A stretch of DNA of 64,000 nt from Rhizobium gallicum bv. gallicum R602sp (GCF_000816845.1 NZ_CP006877.1:2299501-2363500); one strand, 5' to 3'. Numbered from the stretch's first letter, positions 52,181 through 61,955 are shown. A program made the numbers and translations. Notes: a model not told the origin generated them from the sequence alone.

Positions 52181-53305
52181 ATGCCTATTGATCTGTGCAG
52201 GCTGGATCAAGCACTCGACAAGTCGTTGGAAGCAGCGGTCGATGCGTCATTGTGGCCGCAAATTCTGGATAGTCTAACCGCCGCAACTGGTTCATTCGGC
52301 GCAAATATCATTCCGGCGAATGCGCGGTCTCCTGACCTGATCATCGCCACCGAAAGTGTTAAGCCCGCCCTGGAAGACTACTTCGCCAATGGCTGGCACA
52401 TCAACGAATGGCGTCTCCGCGGCATTCCCCTCATGATGAGGGACGGAACGATGCGGGACCAGCAGTACACCACCCGCGACCAGTTCGAGCACCTGGAGTA
52501 CTATCGCTTCCAGGCGGAACACGGCATCGGCCGGACATGCATAATCGGCTTTTCGTCACCGGAGGACCTCCTCTGTCTTACCCTGCACAGGACGCTCAGC
52601 TCCGACGTTTTCAGCGATGAGGAAGCCGCGGTACTCCAGAACGCCCGCGAGCGCCTGATGGCATCCGCCATGATCATGCGGGGTATGTCGGCGAGCAGGA
52701 TCGGCGGGATGGTCGATGCATTCCGGGCGACAGGTGTCGCAGCGATATTCTTCGACCGGCTCTGCCGCGTGACGGAGGTGACACCTGACGCTGAGAGACT
52801 CTTCGGAGACGAGATATACCTCAGCAACCGGACCATTTGTTCTCGTGTCCCCGAAGTGACCACAGCCATCCAAAAGCGAATGCGCTCGGTAACGACGGAG
52901 AGATGGCTCCGACCCGACGAACCTTCACGCCCGCTCACGATACCACGGGACGGCATGCGACCTATGGTGCTGCGCATACAACGCCTGGGCGGCAATCTAC
53001 CGGATTTCTTTGCGCACTCGGTTGGCGTTTGCCTCATTGAGGATGTCGGCCGGAAACAAAGGCAAAATCAGCAACAGCTCCGCCAACTTTTCGGGCTCAC
53101 AGCCACCGAAGCGACCATCGCAACGATGATCTCTCAAGGAATGACCTTGCAAACAGTCGCGAAGGACAGATCGATATCCTACGAAACGGCACGGACTCAT
53201 CTGCGCTCCATCTTTAGTAAGACGAATACGGGACGGCAGGCAGAACTAGCGACACTCCTGACACGCCTGAACCTCATTGATCTTCCCGCGTCCGATCTTT
53301 CATGA
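52181..53305 (+). CDS. LuxR-family transcriptional regulator
   Basis: Protein of 374 residues. The C-terminal 60 residues are a LuxR helix-turn-helix: LFGLTATEATIATMISQGMT, then VAKDRSISYETARTHLRSIF and SKTNTGRQAELATLL. The N-terminal 250 residues are a PAS/GAF-like sensory region (IFFDRLCRVTEVTPDAERLF), not the standard acyl-homoserine-lactone domain. Divergent from the alpha-oxoamine synthase, so it may control that gene in response to its product; this is inference. Confidence 0.85.
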   Translation: MPIDLCRLDQALDKSLEAAVDASLWPQILDSLTAATGSFGANIIPANARSPDLIIATESVKPALEDYFANGWHINEWRLRGIPLMMRDGTMRDQQYTTRDQFEHLEYYRFQAEHGIGRTCIIGFSSPEDLLCLTLHRTLSSDVFSDEEAAVLQNARERLMASAMIMRGMSASRIGGMVDAFRATGVAAIFFDRLCRVTEVTPDAERLFGDEIYLSNRTICSRVPEVTTAIQKRMRSVTTERWLRPDEPSRPLTIPRDGMRPMVLRIQRLGGNLPDFFAHSVGVCLIEDVGRKQRQNQQQLRQLFGLTATEATIATMISQGMTLQTVAKDRSISYETARTHLRSIFSKTNTGRQAELATLLTRLNLIDLPASDLS

Positions 53306-53640
53306 GATCAGCGCTCTTCATTTCAGCAACTCCCGGCACAACGTAACACCTCAACTCGTAAGTCGAGAAACTCCGGCAATCCCCTTGCTCTCGGCTTTCC
53401 CAATCGCTGTCGCCGTCTTCCAAGGGAAACAACCACTTCGTATCCCGCTCCCGTCTGCGCGAAGACCCTTCTCGTCTGAGTGCGAACATTGAGAGACCGA
53501 GCTTGACCGGAAGGGTCTGTCAAACAGTACGCCATAGGTCTGTCCGTCGGCATCGCTTGACGATCGGCTGCCGAGACGGCTCTGGTATTTGTAGGCAGGT
53601 TTCGCGGGACAATGCTAAATCCGTCCGTGTGATTTGTGTG
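53306..53640. other. Gap without recognised gene
   Basis: Between the LuxR-type gene and the convergent secreted-protein gene. Nothing convincing. Confidence 0.5.
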
Positions 53641-54309
53641 TTACAGCCTTTGCAACGTACCTGACAGCGTCACGCCGCTTGCACTGCCGCTGTAGGAAAT
53701 GGAATTCGCAGACTTCCTCGTTATCCTTACAGAGGCAGGCCTCCCGTCCGCTGGCTGCGCGTAGGTGTAGGTGAGCACTCCGCCGCTTACAGTGCCGTTC
53801 ACCTGGACGACTTCTCCGCTGTTCTGTGCCGTGGATGTTCCTCTGACCTCATTCCCCTCAACCGAGAGATCGAGAACAAGTCCTGCCCTCAGCAGCAGCA
53901 TGCCAACGGACCCCTGCCACCGTCCTTCGAAGAACTCGGGACCGATCGCTCTATTGCCGGCGCTGTCCTTGCTTGCATTGGCGTTCGCATAGGACGTGCA
54001 CTTCCGGGCCGATATGCTCTTCTTCGTGATGGGCTTCGTACCAAACAGGCTTTCTGGCTCCGAACTTCCACTGCGGATCACAGTGGTCTGAGGCGTATTG
54101 TCCAAATAATACTCCACCTTCGAACATGCCCCTGCGGAACTCTTGACCGTGACCTCGGCCGAATAGCTGCCCTTCGAGCCTGAAACGCTGTCGATCGAGA
54201 TGGTGGCGCGACATCCTCCTATCGGCTTGGCGAAATTGCAGTCCGCTGCAGCGGCGAACGAGGTGAGCGCCACATAGCAGGCAGTCAATAGAATTGGTTT
54301 GGGATACAT
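53641..54309 (-). CDS. Secreted Cys-containing protein, paralogue of truncated gene at 49.9 kb
   Basis: Protein of 222 residues. Signal peptide MYPKPILLTACYVALTSFAA, then a Cys-containing domain (CNFAKPIGGCRATIS, SGSKGSYSAEVTV, SAGACSKVEYYLDNTP) shared with the fragment at 49551-49987, then a second beta-rich part (FFEGRWQGSVGMLLLRAGL, GVLTYTYAQPADG). Extracytoplasmic, function unknown. ATG 54309 is used since the signal peptide starts there. Divergent from the Sel1-repeat gene, 131 bases apart. Confidence 0.7.
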   Translation of the reverse strand: MYPKPILLTACYVALTSFAAAADCNFAKPIGGCRATISIDSVSGSKGSYSAEVTVKSSAGACSKVEYYLDNTPQTTVIRSGSSEPESLFGTKPITKKSISARKCTSYANANASKDSAGNRAIGPEFFEGRWQGSVGMLLLRAGLVLDLSVEGNEVRGTSTAQNSGEVVQVNGTVSGGVLTYTYAQPADGRPASVRITRKSANSISYSGSASGVTLSGTLQRL

Positions 54310-54440
54310 TGCGCGCTCCGATAATGTTTCATCTCTTGCTATTTCACAGTTTGAGGGCAGACGCCTCCCGCATTTGGAGTACGCGTCACGCGGACTCACG
54401 TGATAACAGCGATGATGAGTGGAGATCGCGGGGCGCACGC

Positions 54441-56147
54441 ATGCTAAAGAGATTTCGACGCTGGAGCCTGTCTCAGACTGGCTGGAATTCTGTCGCGCTG
54501 GTCATTCTCCTGTCTTCGACCGCGACGGCAGCTGACAGCAGAGAAACCATACAGTCTGATTTCCATGATGGCGTCCCCGAGACCGAATGTGATCGTCTTG
54601 CCGCGCACCCCGATGACAAGCAGCGTCTTGCGTCCGTCACGGGAATAGAGAAACCGTCTCCGGAGTCAGTCACCGCCTGTCTTGCCGCGGTCGAATCCCA
54701 CCCCGGCAGCCCGCGGCTCACCTATCAAGCTGGTCGTGCCTACGATGCCGTTGAAGACTATGAAAATGCGCTGGCTTACTACAGCAAGGCCAGCGAACTC
54801 GGTAGCGCGTCTGCAACGGCTCGTCTGGGATGGATGTACGAAAGTGGCAAGGGCGTTGCCGAAGACGATGTAAAAGCCCTCAAACTATTCATCGAAGCGG
54901 CCGAAGCTGGCAGCGTCGATGGTGCCGAGAGCGCGGGCCTATCGTTTCAATATGGTTGGGGAGTCGAGAAAAACATCGATAAGGCCATTCATTGGTACCT
55001 TCAGGCGTCAACAGCAGATGCATTCCTGCTCATGGGCGATATTTATGACGATCCCGCAAGCGGAGTGGCCAACCGTGACGTCGCCTTGAAACGGTATCGA
55101 AAAGCATTCGAACTAGGAAGCCTGCGGGCCGCGGTGAACCTCGGCAATGCCTACGAACAGGGTGACGGCGTTCCGCAAGACTATACGGAAGCCATGAAGT
55201 TCTACGTACTTGCTGCGGCCAAGCTGGGCGACGCTGCTAACGAGATTGGGGATTTGTACTACTACGGAAAAGGGGTCGCGCAAAGCTATCCTGAAGCCAG
55301 GCGGTGGTTCGAGCAAGGAGCGGAGGCCGGTCACCACGGGTCGATGAGGAACCTCGGGGCATTGTATGAATACGGCAAGGGCGTAGAGAAGGACACCCTC
55401 AAAGCGATCGAGTGGTACAGAAAAGCCGCTGAAAATGGATCGACGGGCGCGATGCGCGATATCGGCTATCTGTACTTAAACGGCAAAGGAGTTCCGAAGG
55501 ACCTAACGGAGGCGAGCAGATGGTACATCATGGCAGCAGAGAAAGGCGACGATAGTGCATTCAACCAGTTGGGCTGGCTTCGTCAAACCTCCACCCCGCC
55601 CGATTATGCCGCGGCCATGGAGTGGTATAAGAAGGGGGCCGAAGCAGGAAATCGGGTTGCCATGTCGAATGTCGGCCTCCTCTACGCCGACGGCAAAGGG
55701 GTCAAGCGCAACTACAAGGAAGCTCTCGCCTGGTACAGGAAAGCTGCCGACGCAGGCGACGGGAGAGCAATGAACGAAATCGGGGTCCTTTATCACGACG
55801 AAAAGGGCGTCCGCCAGAACTACCGTGAGGCTGGCATCTGGTATGAGAAGGCGGCCGCGGCCGGTAACACCTACGCCAATCTCAATCTCGCGGCTTTGTT
55901 TTCGCGAGGTCAGGGCGTCAGAAAGGACACTGCCCTTGCTGTCGATCTCGCGGAACTGGCCGTGCAGAAGAGTTCCGTGGCTCGGGACCACCTGAAGGCA
56001 GGTTGGGCCAATTGGGCACCGGAGTTCCTCAAAGCCTTCCAGCAACGACTGATCGACCGCGGCTTTTACCAGGGTGTCGTCGATGGCCGGTATGGCAAAG
56101 GCACCCTTGCGGCGATAGATGCGATGCACACCGCTGATGCTGACTAG
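54441..56147 (+). CDS. Secreted Sel1-repeat protein with C-terminal peptidoglycan-binding-like end
   Basis: Protein of 568 residues. Signal peptide (WNSVALVILLSSTATAA) at about 15-31. From residue 90 come about a dozen Sel1-like repeats of about 36 residues (ATARLGWMYESGKGVAEDDV, AIEWYRKAAENGSTGAM, and so on). The end (FQQRLIDRGFYQGVVDGRYG) resembles a peptidoglycan-binding repeat. Sel1 proteins are periplasmic scaffolds for signalling or polysaccharide assembly. ATG 54441 excludes an upstream extension lacking signal-peptide character. Confidence 0.85.
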   Translation: MLKRFRRWSLSQTGWNSVALVILLSSTATAADSRETIQSDFHDGVPETECDRLAAHPDDKQRLASVTGIEKPSPESVTACLAAVESHPGSPRLTYQAGRAYDAVEDYENALAYYSKASELGSASATARLGWMYESGKGVAEDDVKALKLFIEAAEAGSVDGAESAGLSFQYGWGVEKNIDKAIHWYLQASTADAFLLMGDIYDDPASGVANRDVALKRYRKAFELGSLRAAVNLGNAYEQGDGVPQDYTEAMKFYVLAAAKLGDAANEIGDLYYYGKGVAQSYPEARRWFEQGAEAGHHGSMRNLGALYEYGKGVEKDTLKAIEWYRKAAENGSTGAMRDIGYLYLNGKGVPKDLTEASRWYIMAAEKGDDSAFNQLGWLRQTSTPPDYAAAMEWYKKGAEAGNRVAMSNVGLLYADGKGVKRNYKEALAWYRKAADAGDGRAMNEIGVLYHDEKGVRQNYREAGIWYEKAAAAGNTYANLNLAALFSRGQGVRKDTALAVDLAELAVQKSSVARDHLKAGWANWAPEFLKAFQQRLIDRGFYQGVVDGRYGKGTLAAIDAMHTADAD

Positions 56148-56153
56148 GGGTTC

Positions 56154-56954
56154 CTATTTTGTGAGACGTTCGGGCGGCACGCACAGGAGGTTGTTTCCGT
56201 CTCGCATATCGCAGACGATAACCTTCACGAACCATGGCCACTGCTTCGAGGTCGCCACGCTAGTCACCATTCCGCCGGGGTTGATCGTCCCCGATAAGCC
56301 CCAGGTCGCATTCTTGTTGTGAGTTGCACATCTGGCATCCTCGCCTTTGTCGTAATAGCACGTGAGGACCTTCAAGGGGTAGGAGCATTTGTTTCTGACG
56401 GTGACCCAGTCCCAGTCAATCGTACCCCTGTTGGCTGCCGGCTTGATCTCAGCGCACGACGAGGCACCATAAGGTGCCAGCCGATTGGGGTTGTGGTTGA
56501 CGGCAACCTCCTTCTCCCCTTTGCCGTCGAGAATCCGCTTTCTTGTATCACGAGCCCAATCGGGATCAGGTTCTACGTTCGCGGGATCGGTCAAATTGCC
56601 CGCATCTTGTGATTTGCCAATGTAGCCTTCTTTCTTTCGCACTGAGCGTTCTTTCTTGGGCGCGGGCCTTGCGACGTTTTTACTTTTCCTAGACGACTGC
56701 CAACGATCAAATAAATCTTCTACGCATCTATAATAACGCTCTCCGTAAAGATCATTCTCTCTGTCATCTGGACATTGGGTTTTAAAATATTCGTACTGTG
56801 CACGCTCTTCTCTGGCTACAGCTGGGTCGCTACTATAATAAACACCTGCGAATGTTGTTTGCGGCATTACTATTACAAAAGAAGTTATAGATGCGAAAAA
56901 CATAATTGTATAATTCAGACATGTCTTAAAGCTCGAAATAATTTTTCCATTCAT
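56154..56954 (-). CDS. Secreted unknown protein with C-terminal Cys-rich domain
   Basis: Protein of 266 residues. An N-terminal hydrophobic segment (FFASITSFVIVMPQTTFA) is a signal peptide or anchor; a charged linker (RPAPKKERSVRKKEGYIG) follows; the C-terminal 110 residues have six Cys (CAEIKPAANR, NKCSYPLKVLTCYYDK, ARCATHN, IVCDMRDGNNLLCVPP). No family recognised. It ends six bases from the end of the Sel1 gene, convergent. Its DNA is more AT-rich at the N-terminus. Confidence 0.65.
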   Translation of the reverse strand: MNGKIISSFKTCLNYTIMFFASITSFVIVMPQTTFAGVYYSSDPAVAREERAQYEYFKTQCPDDRENDLYGERYYRCVEDLFDRWQSSRKSKNVARPAPKKERSVRKKEGYIGKSQDAGNLTDPANVEPDPDWARDTRKRILDGKGEKEVAVNHNPNRLAPYGASSCAEIKPAANRGTIDWDWVTVRNKCSYPLKVLTCYYDKGEDARCATHNKNATWGLSGTINPGGMVTSVATSKQWPWFVKVIVCDMRDGNNLLCVPPERLTK

Positions 56955-57332
56955 CGGGAGACACCTTGTTCTAACATGCGCCGATTCTCTCGCAGGCGGT
57001 CGATGCGCCTACCTTTCGGAGGCTGATACCAAAACATATCGAGGTTCATCATAAGTAGTTTATGGAGAGAACGTATCCCTCAAACGGGGGATACGAATGT
57101 TTCCGCGCCGAGTTGACCTGCGAAATACCACTCCATTTTTTGACGAGAGGCGGGATGTCATGCCCCGTAGGCACCAACAACGAGCGCCGCGACAGTCTCG
57201 TCCTGCTGCCACGATAAATAAGCAGTCGCGATGCCCGGATAGAAGGCATTTCCGTCCATAATGCGTGTCTCAAACATTGAGACACCGAAGCACTGGTCGG
57301 GGAAGCTCACGGCACAGCGCGTCTTTTTGGCC
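56955..57332. other. Gap upstream of the secreted Cys-rich gene
   Basis: About 380 bases, no recognised gene; must hold the promoter for the leftward gene at 56954. Confidence 0.5.
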
Positions 57333-58100
57333 CTATATTTTGATCGTGAAGGTTGGGTCGAAACCAGTGGCCTCGCCCGGATATCCTCTCGAATTCGAGA
57401 CGACTCTCGTGGACCCGATGATGTAGTCATTCCGGTGGTGCACGTGGCCATGCACCCACAATGTCGGCCCCGCCTCCGTTATCAGGTCTTCCAAATCCGA
57501 AGCATAGCAGGCGGAGAGTGGATCGTGTCGAAAACCGAGGGCGATCGCACGTGGAGACGGAGCGTGGTGCGTAACGACAACTGACTTCGGTCGGGTATGC
57601 TTGCGCAGGTCTGCCGCAATGAAATCCCGAGTTTCGATATGCTTCCGGTAAGCGTGGATCGGCTTGAATTTGCGGTACGGTGCCTTTGAGAACTTGATCT
57701 TCTTGAAGTCGTTCATCCCGCTTTCGGCGTACGACATGCTGACACTGGGATTTCGGCCGAACAGCCGGAAATCGGTCCAAAGGGTTCCGCCGATAAACCT
57801 GACACCGCCGATCTCGACTGCGTCGTTTTCCAGGAAATGGACGTTTGAAAAGCCAGCGGCGAATTCGCGGGAATCCCGAATGCTTTCCTCGATCGACGCT
57901 CCATAGAAGTCATGATTGCCCGCAACGAAGATGACAGGAATTTCACGAGCGATCGTGTCGGCTAGCCATCGAAGGCTCGGGACGAGACCTTTGGTCAGAA
58001 CGTCGCCCGCACAAACCAGGACGTCGACGTCGTCTCGCGGGGTCTGCAAAAAAGGTTCGCCGAACTCGAGGTGAATGTCGGAGATGATCCAGAGTTTCAT
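57333..58100 (-). CDS. Calcineurin-like metallophosphoesterase
   Basis: Protein of 255 residues with the full two-metal motif set: WIISDIHLEFG, VLVCAGDVLTKG, IFVAGNHDFYG, VVTHHAPSPRAI and LWVHGHVHHRND. It hydrolyses a phosphodiester or phosphomonoester; substrate unknown. No signal peptide, so cytoplasmic. It follows the DUF2442-like gene by 54 bases on the same strand and probably belongs to that operon. Confidence 0.9.
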   Translation of the reverse strand: MKLWIISDIHLEFGEPFLQTPRDDVDVLVCAGDVLTKGLVPSLRWLADTIAREIPVIFVAGNHDFYGASIEESIRDSREFAAGFSNVHFLENDAVEIGGVRFIGGTLWTDFRLFGRNPSVSMSYAESGMNDFKKIKFSKAPYRKFKPIHAYRKHIETRDFIAADLRKHTRPKSVVVTHHAPSPRAIALGFRHDPLSACYASDLEDLITEAGPTLWVHGHVHHRNDYIIGSTRVVSNSRGYPGEATGFDPTFTIKI

Positions 58101-58154
58101 GAATGCTGTCCTAATTCGGCAGAGGAAAAAGAGGACGCCGCCTCGAAAAGCCAG

Positions 58155-59468
58155 TCAAAGGGCCAGTAGTGGCAGACTTGGATAGAGCCACGACATCACG
58201 GCCTTTCTCATCGAAATTGCCAGGGCATCGTGATGAATTTCGAGAGTGGATTTCGCCTCGTTAGCGGAGAGCCAACCGTCGCTGAAACGCCACCGGCGAA
58301 AAAACAAGACATCAAGATGATGACGTCGGGAATCCTCAAGCATGCTGCGTAACCTTTTTGGCGGAACGGCATCGGGAGGGAAGTCAGATTTACCTTCATT
58401 CTCGAGATTTGGCGTCTGCACCACCCTCGTCGTCTCCTCACTTGTTGCGGCAACAATCGTGTCTATTTGGGAGCGGATGTCCTCAGGGATGGCCGCGGCA
58501 GCGTCGAAAGCCGCCATGATAAACCTAGCATCGCTCGTAAATTCAAGGTTCCACTCCCTCGGATTGTCTCGCCAGAGAACGGTTTCGGCGGCCTTTGTCC
58601 AACGCTCTTCCCGCACGAGTCCAAGAGCCTCCAAAACCGAATATGCCTCGGATGTCGCATAGGCTGGACCAACTCCGTTGGCAGCCGCGATATTGGGTTC
58701 TGACGAATCGTCACCGGCGTCCGCCTTTGACGAAGGAACGCGATTTCTGAACGGCCGGTACTGCAACTGCGCGTTCTGTGCGGCGACATAAATGACGGCG
58801 GTCGATATGTCGTCCCATCTTGGCGGAACATCGGAAAGTACGGGTGAAAGGCGCGGTCTAGCTCCTCCGTCGATCTCGTCCGCCTGGCCCAGCGCCGCTA
58901 GGACCAAGCACCCGACTTCGTAGGCGGTCATGTGGTAATGTTCCCAACCCACCTCATGATTGTAGGGAATATTGTGCGAGAGATAGTCGATAACGGGGCC
59001 AGCCCAGGCGGTGACTGTTAAATTTTGCATTTTGTTATGCAGTTCCATGGCGCGCGTCGCAGATTCCGCGATGAAACTGGGGGTGCCGAAAACTCCGCTG
59101 ATCAGGAGCGCGATCTCGTGGTCGACATCGAGACTCTCCCAGTGAAGGCCCGTCTCCCCAAGCACTTCGACTTCGGCAATGTCACTCTCGGATGCTTCAA
59201 CCAAGCCCTGGAGAGATCGAGCAGGTACCATGAAGGCCGAGCCATTGTTGAACTCGACTGTAATCCGGCCAGTGCTACGGTCGTAGTGGGCACCGCTCGG
59301 AGCTGGGTGTTTTAACGGTCCTTCCGCATCACACGCGCTTTCAAGCACAATGCGGCGTCCAAGCGGCTGAAAGCCGATCTCGTCGAGACCCGACCCAAGC
59401 GACTTTTTTCTATCAGGTCCCTTCGTGTCGCGACGATAACTCCGCCTTCCTCGGCGTTTCCTCGCCAT
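58155..59468 (-). CDS. DUF2442-like protein linked to the AAA protease
   Basis: Protein of 437 residues. A basic N-terminus (MARKRRGRRSYRRDTKGPD) is followed by a DUF2442-like domain (AHYDRSTGRITVEFNNGSAF, then LHWESLDVDHEIALLISG). The remaining 250 residues are helical with no recognised domain. The ATG directly follows the AAA-protease stop (TAGATG), so the two are coupled. DUF2442 domains often occur in antitoxin-like or regulatory small proteins; the large C-terminus is unusual. A substrate or regulator of the protease is possible but unproven. Confidence 0.6.
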   Translation of the reverse strand: MARKRRGRRSYRRDTKGPDRKKSLGSGLDEIGFQPLGRRIVLESACDAEGPLKHPAPSGAHYDRSTGRITVEFNNGSAFMVPARSLQGLVEASESDIAEVEVLGETGLHWESLDVDHEIALLISGVFGTPSFIAESATRAMELHNKMQNLTVTAWAGPVIDYLSHNIPYNHEVGWEHYHMTAYEVGCLVLAALGQADEIDGGARPRLSPVLSDVPPRWDDISTAVIYVAAQNAQLQYRPFRNRVPSSKADAGDDSSEPNIAAANGVGPAYATSEAYSVLEALGLVREERWTKAAETVLWRDNPREWNLEFTSDARFIMAAFDAAAAIPEDIRSQIDTIVAATSEETTRVVQTPNLENEGKSDFPPDAVPPKRLRSMLEDSRRHHLDVLFFRRWRFSDGWLSANEAKSTLEIHHDALAISMRKAVMSWLYPSLPLLAL

Positions 59469-61412
59469 CTATGCCCCCATGTCGCGACGTGGCAGCTTCG
59501 CAAGGCTTACCCTCGGCATTTTATGTCGTTGTACGATGTCGATGACCTCATCGCCCTTCATGGCATTCGTTTCCATCAAACGTTCGACGATGGCGTCGAG
59601 AGCCGTCCGGCGGGTCTGAATTATCGACCTCGCGCGCTCGAACTCCCTCTGCAAGACGTCGTGAACGTGCATCCGAAGCTCGGGATTATAAGTGCGCAAC
59701 CGCTCGAGGTGCCCCGGTCGATGCCCCTCGACGACGAGCGTGTGCCCCATACCAAGACCGCCCTCGAGCATTGTCGCGAGTTCCGTTGCCCTGTTCAGGT
59801 CTGCGGTTTCAGAGCCGGAAGAGCCGTCTGCAAATGATCCGAAGATTTCCAGTTCGGCGGCTATGCCGCCAAGACACACGGCGATCGCATTGAGATAATC
59901 GGCACTTGTCTTTGGTCGAGCGTCAGTTTGACCATACTGCACGTATCCCAATTCACCAGATTTGCCGTCTATCCTGTATCGCGAAATCTTGACCTCGGTT
60001 ACCTGCCCGTGGCCGATTTCGATTGCAACGAGGGCGTGGCCTGCCTCGTGGACAGCGAGAGCGCGAACGTATTCCTCCGTGAGCTCGGTCAGCGGCCGCA
60101 GTTGCTCGATCACATGGTTTCCCGAAAGGGCTTCCCGACGCCGCCGCGCCGCCCGCTTGGCATCCCGGACAAGTTGTTCGATATCGGCACCCGACAAACC
60201 CCCGGTCGCGATGCCGAACTTCTCGGCTTGAGATTGATCTAGCACGATGCCGCTATGAAATCCCAAGATCGACAGCCTGGACTGTACATCCGGAAGCGTA
60301 ATCTCGAAGTGCCGATCCAACCGCCCGGCTCGCCGCACAGCAGGATCGAGCTGGTCTGGATAATTACAAGCTCCAACCACGACCACGCCCTGGCGACGAT
60401 CGAAACCATCCAGTAATTCCAGGAATCCCGCCATCGCGCTTCGGAAATAGCCGCTGTTTCGATCCCTCTCCGTCCGATCGCCAAAGGTATCAATCTCGTC
60501 AATGAATAGAATCGACGGAGCTTTCGCCATTGCTTCGGCAAAGGAAGCGCGCATTGCTTTCAAATGATTGTCGAGCGCCCCGGCTTCCTGCCATTGAGAA
60601 ACCGACCCGTAAATGATCGGCACACGGCAAGTGTTCGCCAACGCGCTCGCAAACATCGTTTTTCCGATACCCGGGGGCCCGGAAAGTAAGACTCCGGTGT
60701 CGACATCGCTCCATGGGAGGACGCCCGCCTTGTAGTCGGCGAGGTCCTTCGCGAGATTGTCTCCCCAAACGAGCGCAGGCCCATAACCATGCATGTCAGC
60801 AAGTGTCGGCCTCGGCTGATTGGCGACTTCCGGTACGGGCTTCGCCGGCACGGGCCGATAACTTCGCAATCTTTCCAAGGCAAGGATGGGATGGCGACGC
60901 TCCTGGAAAGCCTTTACCAGCCGTGGCCAAGGCTCCGAGAGAAGCAATTCGACGTCCCGGTCAGAGGGTGGCAGACCAGCACGTCGAAGCGCCGCCTCTG
61001 CATGTCTTCTCGTCCGCGGGCTCAAATTCAAGACAGCGTCGGAAAATAATCTGTCGCCGTCATCGAGATTGTAGTCAGGCGGAGCAATGAAGATCGCTCT
61101 TTCATTTCTGTGAGCTAGCATCTCATCGCGAAATGACCGGTCCTTCCACTCGTAAGCACACGAAGTAAACTCCAGCAGCTGCCAAATTCCAGCAGCAAAG
61201 ACCTCGGCCGCCTCCGCATAGACCGGATAGTAGAAATCGTCCCTCGCCTGAAGGGTCACGATGAATTTGGAATTCGGTATATTCCAAGCTCGGAGCGATG
61301 CCGCGATCCCGCAGTATGCAATGAAGACAGGTAACGTGACGGCCGTGTTGCGGACTTGCGTTTCCGGCTTCCAGGGCACACGAGTTCGTTTGCCAGAACG
61401 TCTTGTCGGCAT
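59469..61412 (-). CDS. FtsH-like AAA ATPase with M41 zinc metalloprotease
   Basis: Protein of 647 residues. The AAA module has Walker A LLSGPPGIGKTMFASAL near residue 245, Walker B SILFIDEIDTFGDRTERD, and arginine-finger region RRAGRLDRHFEITLPD. The M41 peptidase shows the zinc motif VHEAGHALVAIE near residue 450 and ETADLNRATELATMLEGGL, where FtsH has its third zinc ligand. The 200-residue N-terminus lacks clear membrane helices, unlike FtsH, so it may be a soluble or peripheral protease. GAGGAGAGGA before ATG 61412 is a strong ribosome site. The three downstream genes follow closely. Confidence 0.88.
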   Translation of the reverse strand: MPTRRSGKRTRVPWKPETQVRNTAVTLPVFIAYCGIAASLRAWNIPNSKFIVTLQARDDFYYPVYAEAAEVFAAGIWQLLEFTSCAYEWKDRSFRDEMLAHRNERAIFIAPPDYNLDDGDRLFSDAVLNLSPRTRRHAEAALRRAGLPPSDRDVELLLSEPWPRLVKAFQERRHPILALERLRSYRPVPAKPVPEVANQPRPTLADMHGYGPALVWGDNLAKDLADYKAGVLPWSDVDTGVLLSGPPGIGKTMFASALANTCRVPIIYGSVSQWQEAGALDNHLKAMRASFAEAMAKAPSILFIDEIDTFGDRTERDRNSGYFRSAMAGFLELLDGFDRRQGVVVVGACNYPDQLDPAVRRAGRLDRHFEITLPDVQSRLSILGFHSGIVLDQSQAEKFGIATGGLSGADIEQLVRDAKRAARRRREALSGNHVIEQLRPLTELTEEYVRALAVHEAGHALVAIEIGHGQVTEVKISRYRIDGKSGELGYVQYGQTDARPKTSADYLNAIAVCLGGIAAELEIFGSFADGSSGSETADLNRATELATMLEGGLGMGHTLVVEGHRPGHLERLRTYNPELRMHVHDVLQREFERARSIIQTRRTALDAIVERLMETNAMKGDEVIDIVQRHKMPRVSLAKLPRRDMGA

Positions 61413-61484
61413 TGTCCTCTCCTCGAATTTCAAGGTTCCGAATGGCTCAGACAGCTCGGCGCTGAGCGCAGAAAAATTTAACCT

Positions 61485-61835
61485 TCATAGATTGCCGGCA
61501 ACGCGATCGCTCCAGTATTCAACATCGACCCGCGTGCCCAGCCGATACCAACGCGACATCGTCCGTGCGATCCCGCGCTCGGGATCGAGATAGAAGAGTT
61601 CGCTCGACGCGGCCGGTTTTCCATCCGCGACAGAAGGGTGCCCAATCGGGCGTCCTATCAGGCAAGGTACAGCGCGCTTTGCCAGTGCCCACGTGTTGAT
61701 CGCCACGTCAGGAGATAGCGCCTGAGCGCACTGATCGACGTTCTCGAGATCATCTGCAAGGCATCGAAGGCTCTCTATAAAACATGTCCGAGACATCCCA
61801 AACCATGCCTGAAAAACTGAATCACTCGTGTGCAT
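61485..61835 (-). CDS. Small unknown protein upstream of the AAA protease
   Basis: Protein of 116 residues: MHTSDSVFQAWFGMSRTCF, then IESLRCLADDLENVDQCAQA and ARTMSRWYRLGTRVDVEYW. GGAGG eight bases upstream of ATG 61835 supports the start. No family. It lies 72 bases before the AAA protease on the same strand and next to the palindrome shared with the divergent XRE gene, so it may be the first gene of this operon. Confidence 0.55.
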   Translation of the reverse strand: MHTSDSVFQAWFGMSRTCFIESLRCLADDLENVDQCAQALSPDVAINTWALAKRAVPCLIGRPIGHPSVADGKPAASSELFYLDPERGIARTMSRWYRLGTRVDVEYWSDRVAGNL

Positions 61836-61955
61836 CCCGATGCCTCCATACCTTTGGTACCTTAGTACTGGCGCGTTGAGCCTCGTCAACTTTGCGACTC
61901 ACCGGGAGCCGCCAACGTTGAAGTCTTCATTTACAGGTTTATTAACAATTCTCAA

